The position numbers and the translations under genes are program-made. The notes below the pieces were generated by a model. That model saw only the letters and a program-made list of their open reading frames with translations, did not search any database and had not been told where the DNA came from. Source: Desulfurobacterium pacificum (GTDB lineage: Bacteria; Aquificota; Aquificia; Desulfurobacteriales; Desulfurobacteriaceae). From it: DNA of 64,000 nucleotides. Shown here one piece after another: positions 62,983-64,000 of the stretch (within the stretch, counting starts at the first letter, position 1; each line of letters starts with the position of its first letter). The stretch is taken from assembly GCF_900182835.1 (NCBI RefSeq), contig NZ_FXUB01000003.1, positions 62,001 through 126,000 on the forward strand, read 5' to 3'.

Positions 62983-64000
62983 AAGGTTTGCTCAGGCCGA
63001 CAAAAAGAAAACGTTTTTTGTTTTTCTTTGTCAGTGATATCTTTCTATTTACTTTTAGTTTCTATATAGCATTTTTGTTAAGATTTAACTTTTTAATTCC
63101 CAGTAGCTATTTAAAAATTTTCCCCTATTGGCTTGTTGTTATTTTATTCTTGAAGATTTCAACTTTTTGGTTCTTGGGAGTATATAGAGCCAATTGGCGA
63201 TTTATTGGGTTGAGCGAGTTTAGCCGAATAGTTATTGGACTTGGAGCGGATGCGATACTTATGCTTTTGATTGATATAATTTTCCAAAGACAAGTTCCTT
63301 TGTTTTCCATTCCTCTTAGTGTGATTTTAATTGATTTTTTTGTTTCCTTATCTTTTGTTTCTGTACTTAGAATTTCTAAAAGAGTTTACGTAGAGATTAT
63401 TAGAAAAGGTAAGAACTCCAAAAGAACTGTAGTTATAGGAGCTGGAAATACTGGTGAGAGGATTGTTAGAGAACTTAGAAGAAATAGTAATGCTGAGTTT
63501 AATCCTGTGTTTTTTGTAGATGATGACCCGAATAAAATCGGAACTTGTATTCATAATGTACCGGTTCTTGGAAAAATTGAGGATTTACCTGGACTTTTGA
63601 AAGAAAATAAAATAGAAGCTGCAATAATTACTATTCCATCACTTTCTCATAGAAAAGTAAGAAAAATTTTTGCTCTTCTTAATACTGCTGGAATAAAGGA
63701 AGTGAAAATTGTTCCAAGTATATCTAAGCTTCCCTCTCAAGTCATTAGTGTAAAGGATATAAAAGAAATTTCTATAGAGGATTTGTTATGTAGAGAACCT
63801 GTTAATGTGAATTACGATTCTCTTCAGGAGTTTTTAAAAGATAAAAAAGTTCTTGTGACTGGTGCAGGAGGTTCGATAGGTTCCGAAATAATCAGACAGC
63901 TTCTGAAATTTAATCCAGCTAAGATAATAGCTTTAGAAATTGATGAAACGGAGCTTCACAATTTGTCTTTAGAGATAGCTAACGAGACAAACGAAAAGGG
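62979..64000 (+). CDS. CapD/WbpM/PglF-like 4,6-dehydratase, truncated by window end
   Basis: The frame is open from ATG 62979 to the window edge, 340 codons. The N-terminus has four membrane helices (FFVSDIFLFTFSFYIAFLLR and following), then a CoA-binding-like Rossmann domain (VVIGAGNTGERIVRELRRNS, VFFVDDDPNKIGTCIHNVPV), and the start of the catalytic SDR domain VLVTGAGGSIGSEIIRQL near residue 288. This is the WbpM/FlaA1 architecture, making UDP-4-keto-6-deoxy-HexNAc. The 3' part is outside the window. Confidence 0.92.
   Translation, partial: MKGLLRPTKRKRFLFFFVSDIFLFTFSFYIAFLLRFNFLIPSSYLKIFPYWLVVILFLKISTFWFLGVYRANWRFIGLSEFSRIVIGLGADAILMLLIDIIFQRQVPLFSIPLSVILIDFFVSLSFVSVLRISKRVYVEIIRKGKNSKRTVVIGAGNTGERIVRELRRNSNAEFNPVFFVDDDPNKIGTCIHNVPVLGKIEDLPGLLKENKIEAAIITIPSLSHRKVRKIFALLNTAGIKEVKIVPSISKLPSQVISVKDIKEISIEDLLCREPVNVNYDSLQEFLKDKKVLVTGAGGSIGSEIIRQLLKFNPAKIIALEIDETELHNLSLEIANETNEK

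Overview
This window looks like a chromosomal segment from a thermophilic, motile, Gram-negative bacterium of the Aquificota, most likely the Desulfurobacteriaceae (Desulfurobacterium/Thermovibrio type). That placement is an inference from gene content: a compact flagellar operon, archaeal-flavoured genes (a Trm10-type SPOUT methyltransferase, a DhnA-type class I aldolase), a RACo-like corrinoid activator, GatCA, short overlapping operons and AT-rich, K/E-rich coding. No rRNA or other decisive marker is present.

Layout. 1-13.6 kb: a plus-strand flagellar operon (FliK-like, TPR protein, flgB-flgC-fliE-fliF-fliH-fliI-flgD-flgE-fliL-fliN-fliO-fliP-fliQ-fliR-flhB), meeting a convergent minus-strand trio (PilZ protein, FliJ-like, MotE-like). 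fliG, fliM and flhA are absent. 15.5-24 kb: a MagIII-type glycosylase, a PHP hydrolase, a selenocysteine tRNA, then a minus-strand operon murJ-lgt-ilvE-mntA-hepT-RACo-argA-tyrS. 24.1-26.8 kb: trkA-trkH. 26.8-36.7 kb: a long minus-strand run dedA-trpA-tatA-tatC-rho-gmhA-aldolase-rfbA-rfbC-rfbB-rfbD-vanZ-galE. Here rfbC carries an in-frame TGA. 36.7-45.4 kb: rpmE and a shortened ThyX-like gene; a minus operon rplS-rnhB-yraN-trm10-cysK-FliK-like; tRNA-Arg(CCU); ruvX; a ThiS-like gene; then mntA-hepT(frameshifted)-cREC-gatC-gatA. 45.4-64 kb: an Uma2 pseudogene and an O-antigen/surface polysaccharide locus.

In the polysaccharide locus, wbpA-wbpB-wbpD-wbpE-wbpI homologues form a complete set for a UDP-2,3-diacetamido-2,3-dideoxy-hexuronic acid. 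Wzx and Wzy supply flippase and polymerase, and three GT4 glycosyltransferases build the unit. A terminal aminotransferase/phosphoglycosyltransferase/4,6-dehydratase block supplies a 4-amino-6-deoxy sugar for chain initiation. The rfbABCD and galE genes of the earlier operon supply dTDP-rhamnose and UDP-galactose.

The most unusual points are: (i) the WbpE aminotransferase carries an N-terminal PIN nuclease-like domain and is preceded by an unrecognised 162-residue gene; (ii) a Trm10-family protein in a bacterium; (iii) many disrupted genes, mostly between 42.8 and 58.9 kb: rfbC, hepT2, uma2, wzy, a FemAB-like gene and a deacetylase, plus a wzx with no standard start codon. Most are single-base changes, several at homopolymers, so the sequence must be re-checked before genuine decay is accepted; (iv) a MNT/HEPN/cREC module next to gatCA; (v) a ThyX relative that has lost the segment carrying the catalytic RHR motif.
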